From Cristatella mucedo (lineage: Eukaryota; Bryozoa; Phylactolaemata; Cristatellidae): 64,000 nucleotides of DNA. The stretch lies in the NCBI GenBank assembly GCA_009760855.2, contig WPIO01000032.1:2673001-2737000 (forward strand), read 5' to 3'. Under the pieces are notes generated by a model. The model saw nothing but the letters and a program-made list of their open reading frames with translations, ran no database searches and had not been told where the DNA came from. Position numbers and translations under genes: made by a program. Below, in pieces: positions 36,950 through 48,175 of the stretch (position 1 is the first letter of the stretch; each line of letters opens with the position of its first letter).

Positions 36950-37480
36950 GCATTGATGAGTGTATCGGGGTGAGCACGTCCGTTCGTTGGTGTATGTGCA
37001 TGTGTGCGTGCTTGTGTATGTATTATGAAGACAGTCCGGGTATTCTGTAATCGGGAGTTCTCCATAGCACTCACAAAAGCTAAGTATTTTTGCATGCGCA
37101 CAATGTATACCACAAATTTCTCTTGACTCAACAAAGATGGTGAGAGAATTATTGCTGAGTGAGGAAGCATGCGTGTGTGTGTACGCCTACGTGCGCCTAT
37201 GTGCGTCTGTGTGTGTGCGTGTGTGCGAGCCCGTTCGCGTGAACGTGTGTTTGTGTGCGTGTGTGAGCATGTGTATGTGTACGTGTGTGCTTGGGTGTGT
37301 TCGAGCGTGCGAGCGTGTACGTGTGTACGTGAGTATGAAGACTGGGTGGATGTTCTGCAAGAGAGCGAGTTCTCCATATTATAATAACAACCTAAGTAAT
37401 TTTGCATGTGCACAATTTCTACTACAAATTTTATTTGATGCTATAAAGACAGTGAGATAACTATTGCTGAGTCAGGGAAA
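36950..37480. repeat. GT-rich microsatellite within a tandem duplication
   Basis: Two diverged units of roughly 200 and 310 bases. Each has a GTGT/CGTGTG tract, then TATGAAGAC, a GAGTTCTCCATA box, TTTTGCATG(C/T)GCACAAT and a TATTGCTGAGT end. The second unit's GT tract (37165-37330) is much longer. Open frames here are translations of the repeat. Confidence 0.75.
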
Positions 37481-39829
37481 TGGTCAAAGAATTAGCCAAT
37501 CACAGTTACGGAAGTCGGCTGCAAAGAAATTTTCAGATTGTGCAACAGTAAAAATGCTTTGGTGTCGTCAAAGCTGTGAATACCGTCTTCCGCTAGTACA
37601 GCAAACGTTTCTGTCGACAATTTTTAACAAGTGAAAAAAATCAGGTCATCTCTTTCCTTGATAGGACGCCTAGTCACACGAACTGGTCACACAACTGAGA
37701 TTGGTAGAGAAGCATATGAGCAATATATTAGGGAGCTATGCATTTGTGGGGCCCTGTGTTTTGCTTTGTATCCTCAAATCAATCGGAAACTGGCTCAACT
37801 TCTTCAGGAAGGAAGAGTTTCTTGGATCTAAATACCAGGTTAGTGACCGCGTGGACTAGACTTAATATCTAGTTAGCCCCAGCAGCAGAGGCTTAATAGC
37901 TTTTTCTGACAGCCCTTTTTTAGAACCGGCGGCAAGCTAGTGATAATTAAAGCTACTCATTACGGTATATTGTCCCCTGTATGGATATAAGTAGATCAAA
38001 TATAATGGCTATCTTGAGGTAATTGCACACACTAGTGGATCATATCATCTTTGAGTGATGACTCAAAACAGTTACACAGCTGATTTATTAATGAATGGTA
38101 TTGAAACCGACAGAGAAATGGGCTCAGCCGCTAAGCGACGGCACTAACTCGGAAGCAGTGACCAACAGACTCTCGGAAGCAGTGACGAACACGACTTTTC
38201 CTACAATGAGCTGCAATCTTATGCTCAGCTAGGTATTTGCAAAAATGCTATGTCAGTTGAGAGTGTCAGCAAACTATATAGCAAGGTGCTGGGTTTATTT
38301 TCGTGAGTGATGCTTGTAAGCGTTTCTTACTTCATTCTACTGTACAGTGGTGTCGAGAGCAAAAAGTTTATTGCACTAAATTTTAGCAAAGACTTTGCTT
38401 CTTTCTGGATTTCGCATGCTAAGCTGTGCTTTCCATGAGTATAAACAGCACTCCACTTACCTTTTATGACTAACAAGACTGTCTGATATCAGCAACAGGG
38501 TAATTGCGCGTGGGCTAGCCTACCCAAGTCCTTAATGCCAATCAGAGCTGTGCTTTCTATTCCGGTCTATTGCGAGTGAGACTACCAAACTAATGGTGCA
38601 TCGCACAAGTAAATTTCGTTTTTCCTATATAGGCTGGTGAGCAAAAACAAATTCTACAGTGAAACAGGGTAAAGTTATGATGATAATACGTAGACCCGAT
38701 GGAAGCCATCATCATTAGTGACTTAGTTCAGATACGATCAAAAGAGCGGGCGTTTTGTCTGCAGACAGGATTAGGAATAAGGAAAGAATAAAATCCAAGC
38801 TGCTCAGCCAAGTGTCTTTTTTGCCGAAGGAGCTTCGATAGCTCCTACTTTTTCAAGAGGAACAGCAAAGTCTCCTGCTTGACATAGATTTGAGTGGCAA
38901 CAGTACACGCACCAAAAGCAGCTTTGACCCCCCTGAGTATGCTATGGAAAACTATTAAGCGTAGGATCCATTTGATCATCATTGCTTTTTGAAACGGTTT
39001 TGAAATTTACAGACCGATTTGCATTAGATTAAAATAAAAGGGAGCTCTGGTTATGACCCCCTGTCAGATTCGAGAAGTATCTTTGTTCAATGAAGATACT
39101 ATTCAATAGTGAACATGTACCTTGCTGCAAGGAATAGCTGGCAGAAACTTTGAAGACATTTCTTAGAGTTAGTTTGGAAATTCATGGCAGGCCGGATATG
39201 CCAAAGGGTATTAATGAACTCCTAATTATGAAGCGTCTATGATGGAGAGTAGCAAGGAGACTATAATTGTGCCTCTAAGCTTCGTCACGCTATTTTAGGA
39301 AAATCAATGTACAGGCGACTGGAATTAAACCAGACTGGTTGGCGTAAGGCTCCTTTATTTATAGTATTTTATTACTTAAAAGTGTCAATGAAGAGGATTA
39401 TTATTAACTGCGATTATTCATGCGTAAAAAATGTGATCAATATCATGCCTCAAAGCCTCCAACAGGTAGTCTGCAATAAAGGTTGAAACATCAAATACTG
39501 AACTGTTTACGCTTTTATGGGAATTCAGTGTTGATTACAATATGATTGTATAGCATTATTTAAAAAAAATAAGTTTTATGAAAAACTATTAAACCTACAT
39601 TTAAAAACCAGACTATTGACCGTAGCTATACCTGGATTTGCTATAAAGTTATTATACTTCAGATTCATAATGGTTTCGCTCACAAAAGTTAAATTTGGGA
39701 GGAGGGTTGGCCATTTTCTTTACTAATCAGGTATTTCCGATTAGAAAATAACACTTCCTACCAAGGAACAAATGTATAGTAAACTTTTGTTGCATAACCC
39801 ACCATATAACGCACTTTTTCCTCCATGGG
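37481..39829. other. Intergenic, nothing recognised
   Basis: AT-rich. A 22-base tandem doublet (CTCGGAAGCAGTGACCAACA and near-copy) is at about 38148-38192. No gene or known repeat identified. Confidence 0.35.
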
Positions 39830-40385
39830 TGGTAAGTATAATTTTGTAACCGAGTTCAATGGGCCAGCGGCTAACTCCCACTATGGCTCGCTACTATCTA
39901 TGTCCGTTCTGGGTCGTTACGCCGGGCCCTCCGGTAACAGTGGTTCACGCGTGATCGATCGGGTACACAACACTTTATATAATACACACGCATGCGCTAT
40001 ACAAAGGAGGGCACTAAACAAGCCTACAGAGGAAGTTCCTATACAAGGTAAACTACAGGGGCACGGGATGACGCCGCAAGCGCGAACAAACGTGTTGGTG
40101 CTCAGTCGGCTTCCACAGTCGCACCGTCGCAGGACTCCGTTTTACCAGTACACGCGTACGCCGTCCAAGACCCGGCTGGCTGAGTACTCTGTGGTAGACG
40201 GAGCGGACGTCCAACACCGTCGAGAGCTTCCGCCGAAAGAGAGCGAGCACGTTGTACCCAGTTCCCGTCCTCGGATCTCTGGGAGCTGACCCCAGGCTTT
40301 ACCCTTCCGGGGCAAGGCGACGCCCAGCCCGACATATCGAATGTCAGTGGGTCCGCCTACTCTAGGGTACGATCTCTTAGTTGCT
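39830..40385. other. GC-rich patch, possible LTR or inserted fragment
   Basis: About 550 bases of markedly higher GC than either flank, with CG-rich stretches (GCGTACGCCG; CACGCGTGATCGATCG) and a TATA-like TTTATATAA at about 39971-39980. A 154-codon open frame (39825-40289, plus) has no recognised domain, and the other strand is open too, so coding is doubtful. Confidence 0.35.
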
Positions 40386-40689
40386 CATGCCTCCGAAGCA
40401 TAGAAAAATAGCCTTTATTCTCCATAAATTTTACTTTTATGATTAGGACAGCAATCAACTTGAAATCAACCCATTTCTAATGATAAACTGAAAAATTCAT
40501 GTTTCGTAGTCCACACTTAGAAAGAACGGCAAATGAATGATAGTTAATGATTATTTACTCCGAGGTCATACAAAAGCTATCACTCCAGAGGATTCAGAAA
40601 TGAGTTTATGATCTAGAATTGTGGCCATATTATAAATTGCTCTCTTGAAAAAGCCCTTAAACTTAGTCCCTCTACCATGCTTTTGTTAT

Positions 40690-41900
40690 ACTTTTCAAAG
40701 TTATGAGGTTCAAAGTCCAGCAGGTCCTGTTGGGAGCGTTTGCCTTGCCCCTCTGAGTAGACTCTCGCTTTCTTCTTTAATTTTCCAGCATTGGCATCAA
40801 GGATGAACTTTTCGAGGCATTCTGCATTACATTTTGGCAGTTATTTATGGGAGGCTCAATTAGCTGCTCATTGTCTCATGCCGTTTGATTGTCCAGAAAG
40901 CCGTAAACCAGAGCAACGAAACTGCTCTATGCAGCTTTCTCGGCCCTGATCAGCTTCTTCGTGAATTCGTCACACTCTATCCTTTCTTGTTCCAAAGAAG
41001 ATTCTAACTTGGCTCAGGCCTCTGACAGCTGTGGAAAGACTTCTAGCCGGTATTTTGAAGCTGCTTGCTCATAGCCTCGAGCTGTGTCAAAGTGCTTACT
41101 TGACTTAGCATCGATGTGCATTGATGGCACGAGGATCTTTCAAGGGTCGGTGAGCGACTTCCACTTGATGTTGCTCTTCCTAACAGAGAACTCGCTCCGC
41201 TTTAGCCAGTCCCTTTTATTATAGTGTGCCTTAGTTTTCCGGATGTCTCGACTCATTGGTAAATCAAACGAGAAAAATTTGTGAAATCGCCTTCGGGTCT
41301 AATTAAGCATGACACCACATTAAATTCTACAATGACCTCCCAGCCATTTTCGCTATACTTAAAGACCATAGGGAGAAACCGCTAATCGTTTCCGTTATGA
41401 AACAGCACGGTTTGAGGCACCTAGATGAATTGTCTAGAAATATGCACCATTCACTCGGATTCACATGTGATTCGCAATAGCCTAGAACATAACGTCCGTA
41501 TTGTTGCAGAAGCGCAGCTCATCGTGCCAACTGAAAATATTAGAAAAATTTGGGGAAGTTTTCTCTTACTTATTACTTTCACGCTTTCATCCAACTAGTT
41601 TCTCTTTGAGCTTGTATTCCAGAAGCAAGGCGCGAAACTAAGAATGATTAATGTCTCTGATCAGATCGTTGAGCTCTGTCCGTTTGGGGATGTGTGGCTC
41701 TCTTTTCCCAACTGCATCTGTAGAATTAGAATCTGGATTTGCAATGTCTTCTTCGCTGTCTGAATTGGTCCTCTCTCCTCGCCTCGAGATGGCTGATCAG
41801 TCTCCGGAGAGATAGAAACGGGAAGGTCTGGGCAGTATTCTACTTGGGCGATTGATGAAGTACTGTGTGTATGCATGATGGGAAGCACGCTTGCCAGTTT
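40690..41900 (-). pseudogene. Decayed gene of a widespread transposon-associated protein family
   Basis: In three minus-strand frames, pieces appear in order: SDSEEDIANPDSNS and IPKRTELNDLIRDIN (about 41690-41770, mirror of 'DLIRDL.LSK..AELL.S.L'), a 'LLHNGN..PS.P'-like segment (VLFHNGND, about 41400), HYNKRDWLKRSEFSVRKSN (about 41170-41230), then KILVPSMHID, FPQLSEA, DEFTKKLIRAEKAA and SFVALVYGFLDNQTA (about 40880-41130). I recognise this as the 'HYNKRDWPKR...LGLMKQF' family of uncharacterised proteins found in high copy in many invertebrate genomes. Several stops and frameshifts make it dead. Confidence 0.6.
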
Positions 41901-42879
41901 AACTTTTGGACGAGTCCAACATCAAGTTTTCGTTGTATTGGTGGTCAAATGGCTCTCTTTCCTCTTTCTAAAACCAGCCTAATAATATACCAGAATTATG
42001 TAAATCAAAAAATATTTTTCACCCAATACCTAAAATTTCGCAACAAATTTCATCTAGTGAGCAGCAGTAGCTCATCTAACCATCCAAAGCTTTCTTGCAG
42101 CGTTCTCATCAGTAATGAGGTGCCCAGGTCTTGTCTTGAATCCCAATAGGGATGCTTAAGTATGCTTTTTAGGCCTAACAGATCTTATTGGACTCTTTCA
42201 TAGAGTACTTGTTTGCTATCTTTTTAATAAATCTGTACACATGCAGCACTATACATCTGCTGTTATAAGTAATCTCGTGATCCCACTTTAATCAAGTAAG
42301 GCTGATCGCTATTTTTTTAATGCTATAAATAGACTAAAATTTTCATATAATGCACATACCTGTGTTTTTACACTGTGCTCGACTGAACACGACTGCTACA
42401 CGACTCGAACACGACTGCTACTTCTATGCTCTCTCTTGTGTTAAAATCATTACCTCTTTTCTTTCACCATCCGGATATTCCACCGCGTCCTGTCCCTGTG
42501 CTCTACTGGTCCATATGCTCACTATCTGTGATTGTTATCCCAGAACTATTGCGAGTAAATATTGCTTCACAATTTGCTTTGATTCAGAACCGTACTAACT
42601 TAAAATTCACCAAAGTTTGTTTAAGTTTAGTTTGCTCCTTAATTCACTGGAGTTTAGCAGATTTTTCAAAATCTTGGGTTTGGCAGAGTAAGCAGCAAAT
42701 CCAGCTCTTGGACACTCAATTTAAATTCGACGAACGACGGGTGCTTTATAGCCATACAGATCGACAGCCATGCTTCCGCTATGATTCTCACGATAATAAC
42801 TACAAGTTCTGAGACTAGAATAAAATGACTGCCAAAGATCCTCAGCAAAGATCAAAAACCTTTTATGTCAAGATATAAA
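41901..42879. other. Intergenic, nothing recognised
   Basis: A 17-base near-doublet (CGAACACGACTGCTAC with variants) lies at 42380-42422. Open frames at 42350-42812 show no motif. Confidence 0.3.
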
Positions 42880-43712
42880 AGTGTTGAATCGTGCTATTTT
42901 AAGCATGTATTGCTGACTTTAGCGTTTGGATGGCAGCGAACGTTTTTAAATTTACGCTGAGAAACCAATTTACCAGCTCTGTGCAAACCTGGTGATACTT
43001 AGAAAATTGAAAGCCCGACCTAAAAATGGGCTCGGCTAGCATATTGGCTCCAACAGTTTCTACACGAAATCTGGGTGTCCTATTCCAAAGTGACCTGCCT
43101 CTAGACGAACATTTCATATTCAAATTCAAGCTTGCGCACTTTTAGCTACGTGCGAATAAGGCAAAAATCTGGCTAGATGAGATAAAAATACAACAGGCAA
43201 GCTGGTACAAGCATTGGTGAAGCATCATCTATATTTCCGCAGCTGAATACAGATCATCCTGAAAAATAGACTTTCATGATGCAGAAATCTGAAGCTATTC
43301 TTATTTGTCATGAACGTTGGCATAACCATAGCGCTCCGCTTGTCATTCGTCGAACTGCACAGGCTCTCCATCGAGCAGCGTGCTGACTTCGAGATTCTGT
43401 CACTCTCTTTTAGTACCTCTCGTTCTCTTACTGCGGCCTACTTTCCCGAGAAGGAAACATGTCCATCTCGAACTTTGTGGCATACCACGTGCTCTTCTCA
43501 CTCGACATTTTAGCTGTACGTATCAGCATTTTCAAGTCCTCCTTCGCTCTGTCCGTGTGAGTTGTTCTTTGCATGCTTGTGCGTGCAGCAATTGTGCACT
43601 CGTTTCAATCAACTCGCTTTCTTTGCAGCATACGAGAAATCCTAGGGAAAATATTTGGTTCTCTCTCGGTGCTATAGAAATTTCTCATCATTATTATTAT
43701 TATTATTTATTA
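42880..43712 (+). mobile_element. Decayed L2-like LINE with (ATT)n tail
   Basis: The plus strand at about 42905-43150 reads CIADFSVWMAANVFKF then VSTRNLGVLFQSDLPLDEH, the RT region after YADD ('C..DI..WM..NFLKLN', 'NLGV.FD..L..E.H'). At about 43335-43440, ELHRLSIEQRADFEILSL is the C-terminal part. The element ends in ATTATTATTATTATT at about 43690-43712. Confidence 0.65.
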
Positions 43713-46199
43713 TTCGGATGATGAAAATGGATGCAGGTGTCTGCCGCGAGCACCTGGAGTGACCGTACTAAGCGTTGAGATCCCTGGTCGATTCGCTGCG
43801 GCTAGTTTTGGAGGACCGTGCCCGGCTTAACTGGTTATACATTTTAAGCTACGACGTCAAGAGAATATATTTTGGGCATGTTTGCAGCCCTTGGGGCTCA
43901 AGTCAAGCTTAGGTCCTCTGACTGACATTGACAGCCGGAGCTCTGTGAGTGCGTCTTCCGGAGGAAAAAGTACTCACCTCCTTGGGTTCCGTCCAAGCCT
44001 TCCAGCCCGCCCCAGATTAATTCGCGCGCCGAAGTCGCGCCGCCCTACCTGGCTCTTCAGCCTCACGGCCTAAAATTATTCTTATAACTCGTGTTGCCTC
44101 AGAATCCTGCCGAGCTATCTTTTGAATGAATGTTGTTAAGAAAATTCCTTTAGTTACATCTGAATATTAAAAAGGGAAATAAATTATTCTCATAGGAAAA
44201 TACCTTTTAAGCTGCTCGCGTTGGGCGCGCAGTCTGGAAGGGTTCTCTGGCCCTCAACATAATTATGGGTAACCTCAGATTTCCGGAAGGCCCAAAGCTG
44301 CTGTGCTCTGAATGCTCACCGCCCCAAAGACCTCTTTAGATCAGTCTAAAACTGAATTGCTACCACCACTGAGAACGCCTAAAGCTTCTCGCCGAAGTCA
44401 CCATCTAGAATTCCTCCTTAGATGTGCATGAAAGAACTACTTCGTGAGCACCGCTCAAAATGCGACTATTACGAATATAAATACACGACGATGGAATCAG
44501 CGTAAATGAGACACTGGGGGATGGACAAAAACGGGCGGATAGACGGATAACGAACAGACTAATTAATTAACCAGCTTAGCTTGTTATAGGAGTGGATAGG
44601 CTAATAAAGGGCAAGGAGCTTGAAAGGCTTTTCAAAAGTTGGCTATTTCATTCCGGCAGCTCGAGCTCTCTGCACCACGACCGCCTGCTTGCTGCTGTCG
44701 CCCGCATTGACGACTGGCGCCTCCCAGCTTACGCTGTCGCGTTTAATGTAAGCTCTCCGACTCGCCCAGCGACAAGAAAGCCGCGGCGTCGTGGTAAAGC
44801 GACACGTCGCATACTACTGCGGCGGTCGTGCTGCGCCGCCTGCGCGCTCGAGTCGCGCGGCCTGCAGGCTAGCGCCGGCTGCTCGGACAGGCCCCGCCCT
44901 CTAGTCGCCCCCATTTGGGGGTCAGCCGCCGCTGCCGCCTCCGAAATCGTTCGCCCTTTGACCTCTCACGCCCCGCCCCGCCCCGCCCTTTTAGCGAGCG
45001 AACGCTGGGGGAGGGCTCACTCTATCAACCCCTAAAATAAGCAAACTTTGTTACTTAGCTTAGTGGCCATTGGGGTGGGCTGAACAGCTAGGTCAGCGAA
45101 CACTCGGGTGGGCGGGCCACCCTCCAAATCAAAATTTGGAGTTTTCCGTGGTTTTTCACAAGTGCAAGCCAGTATTCTCTGAATGAACTTCAAGCTTCGA
45201 GAAGTTTTGCAAGCTAAAATGCAAATTGCGATAAGAGATCAAATCTGAACTCTGCGTAATTTTAAGACGTCATTTTCAGCAGCTCAGCAGCTGTGCTATC
45301 GCGATAGTCTTCCGTCCGCATACGTCAAGTAAAGAGCTAAGACCCGGCGGTGCCAAACAGAAAACCAGCACCAGACGTGGCAGCGCCGAGCCACCAGAAC
45401 TTTCGATTCAGCTCCCATTCGAATGACGTCAGAGCGCGGTGGCGGAGACTCGAGGAGTGGCTTTGCTATAGCCTCGACTATCGTCTTGACCGAAATAGTT
45501 AAAACCATAAATGTGGCTTTCGAAGTATGTAGTTGCTCAGCTTTGTCGTCACCAAAACTGAGCCCGTTTGTTTAAGTTCAAGGTCTTGCAATTTTTAAGC
45601 AGTGCTTCAGCTATTTGAGCAATATTTGTTACATTGAAACGGATCATTGTTTTCAGCATTATCTTTCCTTCTCTTTACTCAAGACCTCGTACCGTCTTAT
45701 CTGAAGAGATGCAATACTCAGCTGCCCGAATGCGACGGCGAGGTCCTAAGTCTGCGACGCTCAGACTGAACAGCAGCAGTGAGGGATCAATGCTTGCGAC
45801 CATCGCGTGCCAAGAAGCTGTCCCGCCCCTCCGTTCGCCGTTCCTCTTCCCCGCCAGCGCACGCTGACGGCTGCTCGATTGCTGGCCAATATTTGGTCGG
45901 TAGCTTTTCCCAAGGACGCTCGCGTGCATCGCGAGTAGGCGCTGTACCGGCGTCCGCCGCCGCCGCCGCTGCCGCCGCCGCCGCTGCCACCACCGCCCCC
46001 ACTTCCGCTTCCGAATATCGAGCAGCGGGCGCCACGCTGTTGCTTCCTCTTTGGCAGCGACTGCAGCGGAGCATCGCGGCCCGTAGCCATAGGAATGTCA
46101 ATAGAGGCCATTGTTCTGCTCTGAATGCGATGCCGCGTTTCCTCTCACTGTCTTGTCGTCTCGCGAGTGCTCGCCAGCTGCGTCCGACGCCCGCTGACC
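43713..46199. promoter_or_regulatory. CpG-rich upstream region of ODAD3
   Basis: Composition rises to very high GC and CpG at 44640-45030 and again from about 45740 into the first exons. Landmarks: CCCCGCCCCGCCCCGCC (Sp1/KLF-like) at about 44973-44990, and a (GCC)n tract at 45948-45996. Open frames here run on several strands at once, as expected of CpG-rich non-coding DNA; I do not call any as genes. The old dispersed repeat (third copy) is at about 45040-45190. Confidence 0.55.
45948..45996. repeat. (GCC)n trinucleotide repeat
   Basis: About 15 CCG/GCC units with two GCT interruptions, some 200 bases upstream of the ODAD3 start codon. Confidence 0.85.
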
Positions 46200-46260
46200 A
46201 TGGCCAACACGACACTGCGAGAGAAAATAGAGGAATGCAAGGCTCGCATCAGCCTGCTAG
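46200..46260 (+). CDS. ODAD3: ODAD3 exon 1
   Basis: Start codon to GTGGGT donor; 20 codons plus one base. MANTTLREKIEECKARISLL, start of the first coil. Confidence 0.85.
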
Positions 46261-47934
46261 GTGGGTGAGCCCGAGCGCAGTGCAGCGGCGGACAGCGCGC
46301 TCGGGCCGGACCGCGATCGACCCTTGACCGCGCTCGCGCTGCACTGGGCTCGCGCACGCTCCCCCCCCCCCGCTCGCACAGCTATCGCTGCTCCTTCGCG
46401 GGCGGGGGGGGGAGGAGCAGGGTGACGGGGTAGCAGACCTGCCAAGTCCTAGTGGCAGCAGCGATTAGCTCCAACTGCCACGCTGCGGCGACGCCGGCGG
46501 CGGCCGCCGCGGCGTGTTCTCGCGAAATTTCTTCGATTCGGATCTAAAGCTAAAGCAAAGTCTTATGAGGCGCCTTCTCGGAGCTTCCGGTTGCGCCACG
46601 CCGGTTTTGTCGAACGACGTGCCGGCGAGCGCTGGCGTCGTCGTTCTCCCAAGGCTCGCGCGCAGCTCCCCGATCGAGCGCCTACGCGAAAGCGAAAGCG
46701 ACGCGCGGCGGAAGCGTGCGCCGCGCGCGCGTCGCCAAAACGACGATGACGGCGGCGATGTGGCTGCGGCGCTTGCAGAGGGAGACCGCAAAGCGTACTA
46801 CGAAAACTCGCAGTGGACCATGAAGCAAAACAAGGATCTCATCCTCAAGCTGCGACAGGAAAACAGGGACATTCGCGTCCAGCTCAGCGCGTGCCTCACA
46901 GTAAGGCCCGCGCGGCGGCGGCGAGCGCCCGCAGACCAGTTCGAAGATCGTGAGGCACTCCCGCGCTGTCGGGACCGGTATACCTTGGCAGCTTTTTTTT
47001 CTTCTTTCGCAGGCGGACGAGCAGGTTCTGGACAAGGCCTTTCAGGACAGGCGCGTCGAAAGGGCCGCCTTAAAAAACAAGACCGGTCAGGTAATACGCT
47101 CCGCCCAAGCACCGCTCGCTGACGCACGGGCGCACGCGGCGGCGAAAGTGGTGGAGGAGGCAGCGGCGGAGCGCGCTAGCATAAGGTGATGCGCCGTGGT
47201 CGAGGCGCCGGCGACAATCGGCTGCACTTCACCCTTCGCCGCCGCCGTTGCCGCCGCCGATGACCAGCTAGCGGCGCCGATCGCCCGCCGCAGGCGGCCA
47301 TAGCCGTTCTCGACCAGAAGCTATCGGACGACGCCAAGCGGCTCAATCAGCTGAAGCACGAGACCGCGAGCAAGCAGCAGCGAGCGGCCGAACTGCGCAC
47401 CAAGTACGAGCAGCTACAGCGCGAGGTGTTGGCCGCCGCCGCCGCCGCTGAGTCGCAGAAAGCCTCCGCCGCAGACGGCGGCGGTGAGTCGAGAGACTCC
47501 GCCGTCCTGCGAAGCCTTGAGAATCGGCTGGACAAAGCCTTGCTCAAAGTGAGCGAAGCGGAGCAGATCAAGAAGACGTACGCGCAGATCAAGGCCAAGC
47601 TGGAAGAGGTGAGTAATTCTAAGCCTCTCTTTCGTACGCGAGCGCGGGCTGAGCGGTGAGGGAGCGCGGCGTGAAATGGGCCTCGTTATCTATCAATACA
47701 TGTGTGCGTTATCACGCATAAAGCGCATGTAGCTAGTTTGGTCCAGGGGTTAAGGCGCTCGCCCCGACACAAAGATCTGACTGAGGTAATGGGCACGAGC
47801 CCCGAGGCTTATGTGAAGCGCCTGAATAGAGACTAAGTTCTCTGAGGGCGTAATGCAAATGATTTATATATACATATATACATATATATATATAATATAA
47901 TGTAATATAAATGTAATAAAGTAATAGCACAAGC

Positions 47935-47966
<32 letters not shown>

Positions 47967-48137
47967 GCTTGTGCTATTACTTTATTACATTATATTGTGC
48001 TCGCTGCCAGTGAACTCGCTTTGCTGAGTCACGGAAGATAACTGCGCCATCTTGTAACGTGACGGAAGTGCCGTCTTGCCGCGTGACGGACGGAAGGACG
48101 ATTTTTATCGCTTTAGTTAGTGGAGATACATATAAAT

Positions 48138-48175
<38 letters not shown>

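Noticed and set aside
36916-37460. Long frames on both strands over the GT-repeat region
   Set aside because: Translations of a dinucleotide repeat (alternating Cys/Val or His/Thr).
43740-44080. GC-rich stretch suspected to be a ribosomal RNA fragment
   Set aside because: I could not match it to any conserved rRNA core sequence.
44592-45035. 147-codon plus-strand frame in the CpG-rich region
   Set aside because: Several strands and frames are open together, as expected of CpG-rich DNA; the peptide is Arg/Ala-rich with no domain.
45634-46445. Overlapping frames with poly-Ala or poly-Gly upstream of ODAD3
   Set aside because: They translate the (GCC)n tract and GC-rich promoter; the ODAD3 start at 46200 is supported by conservation.
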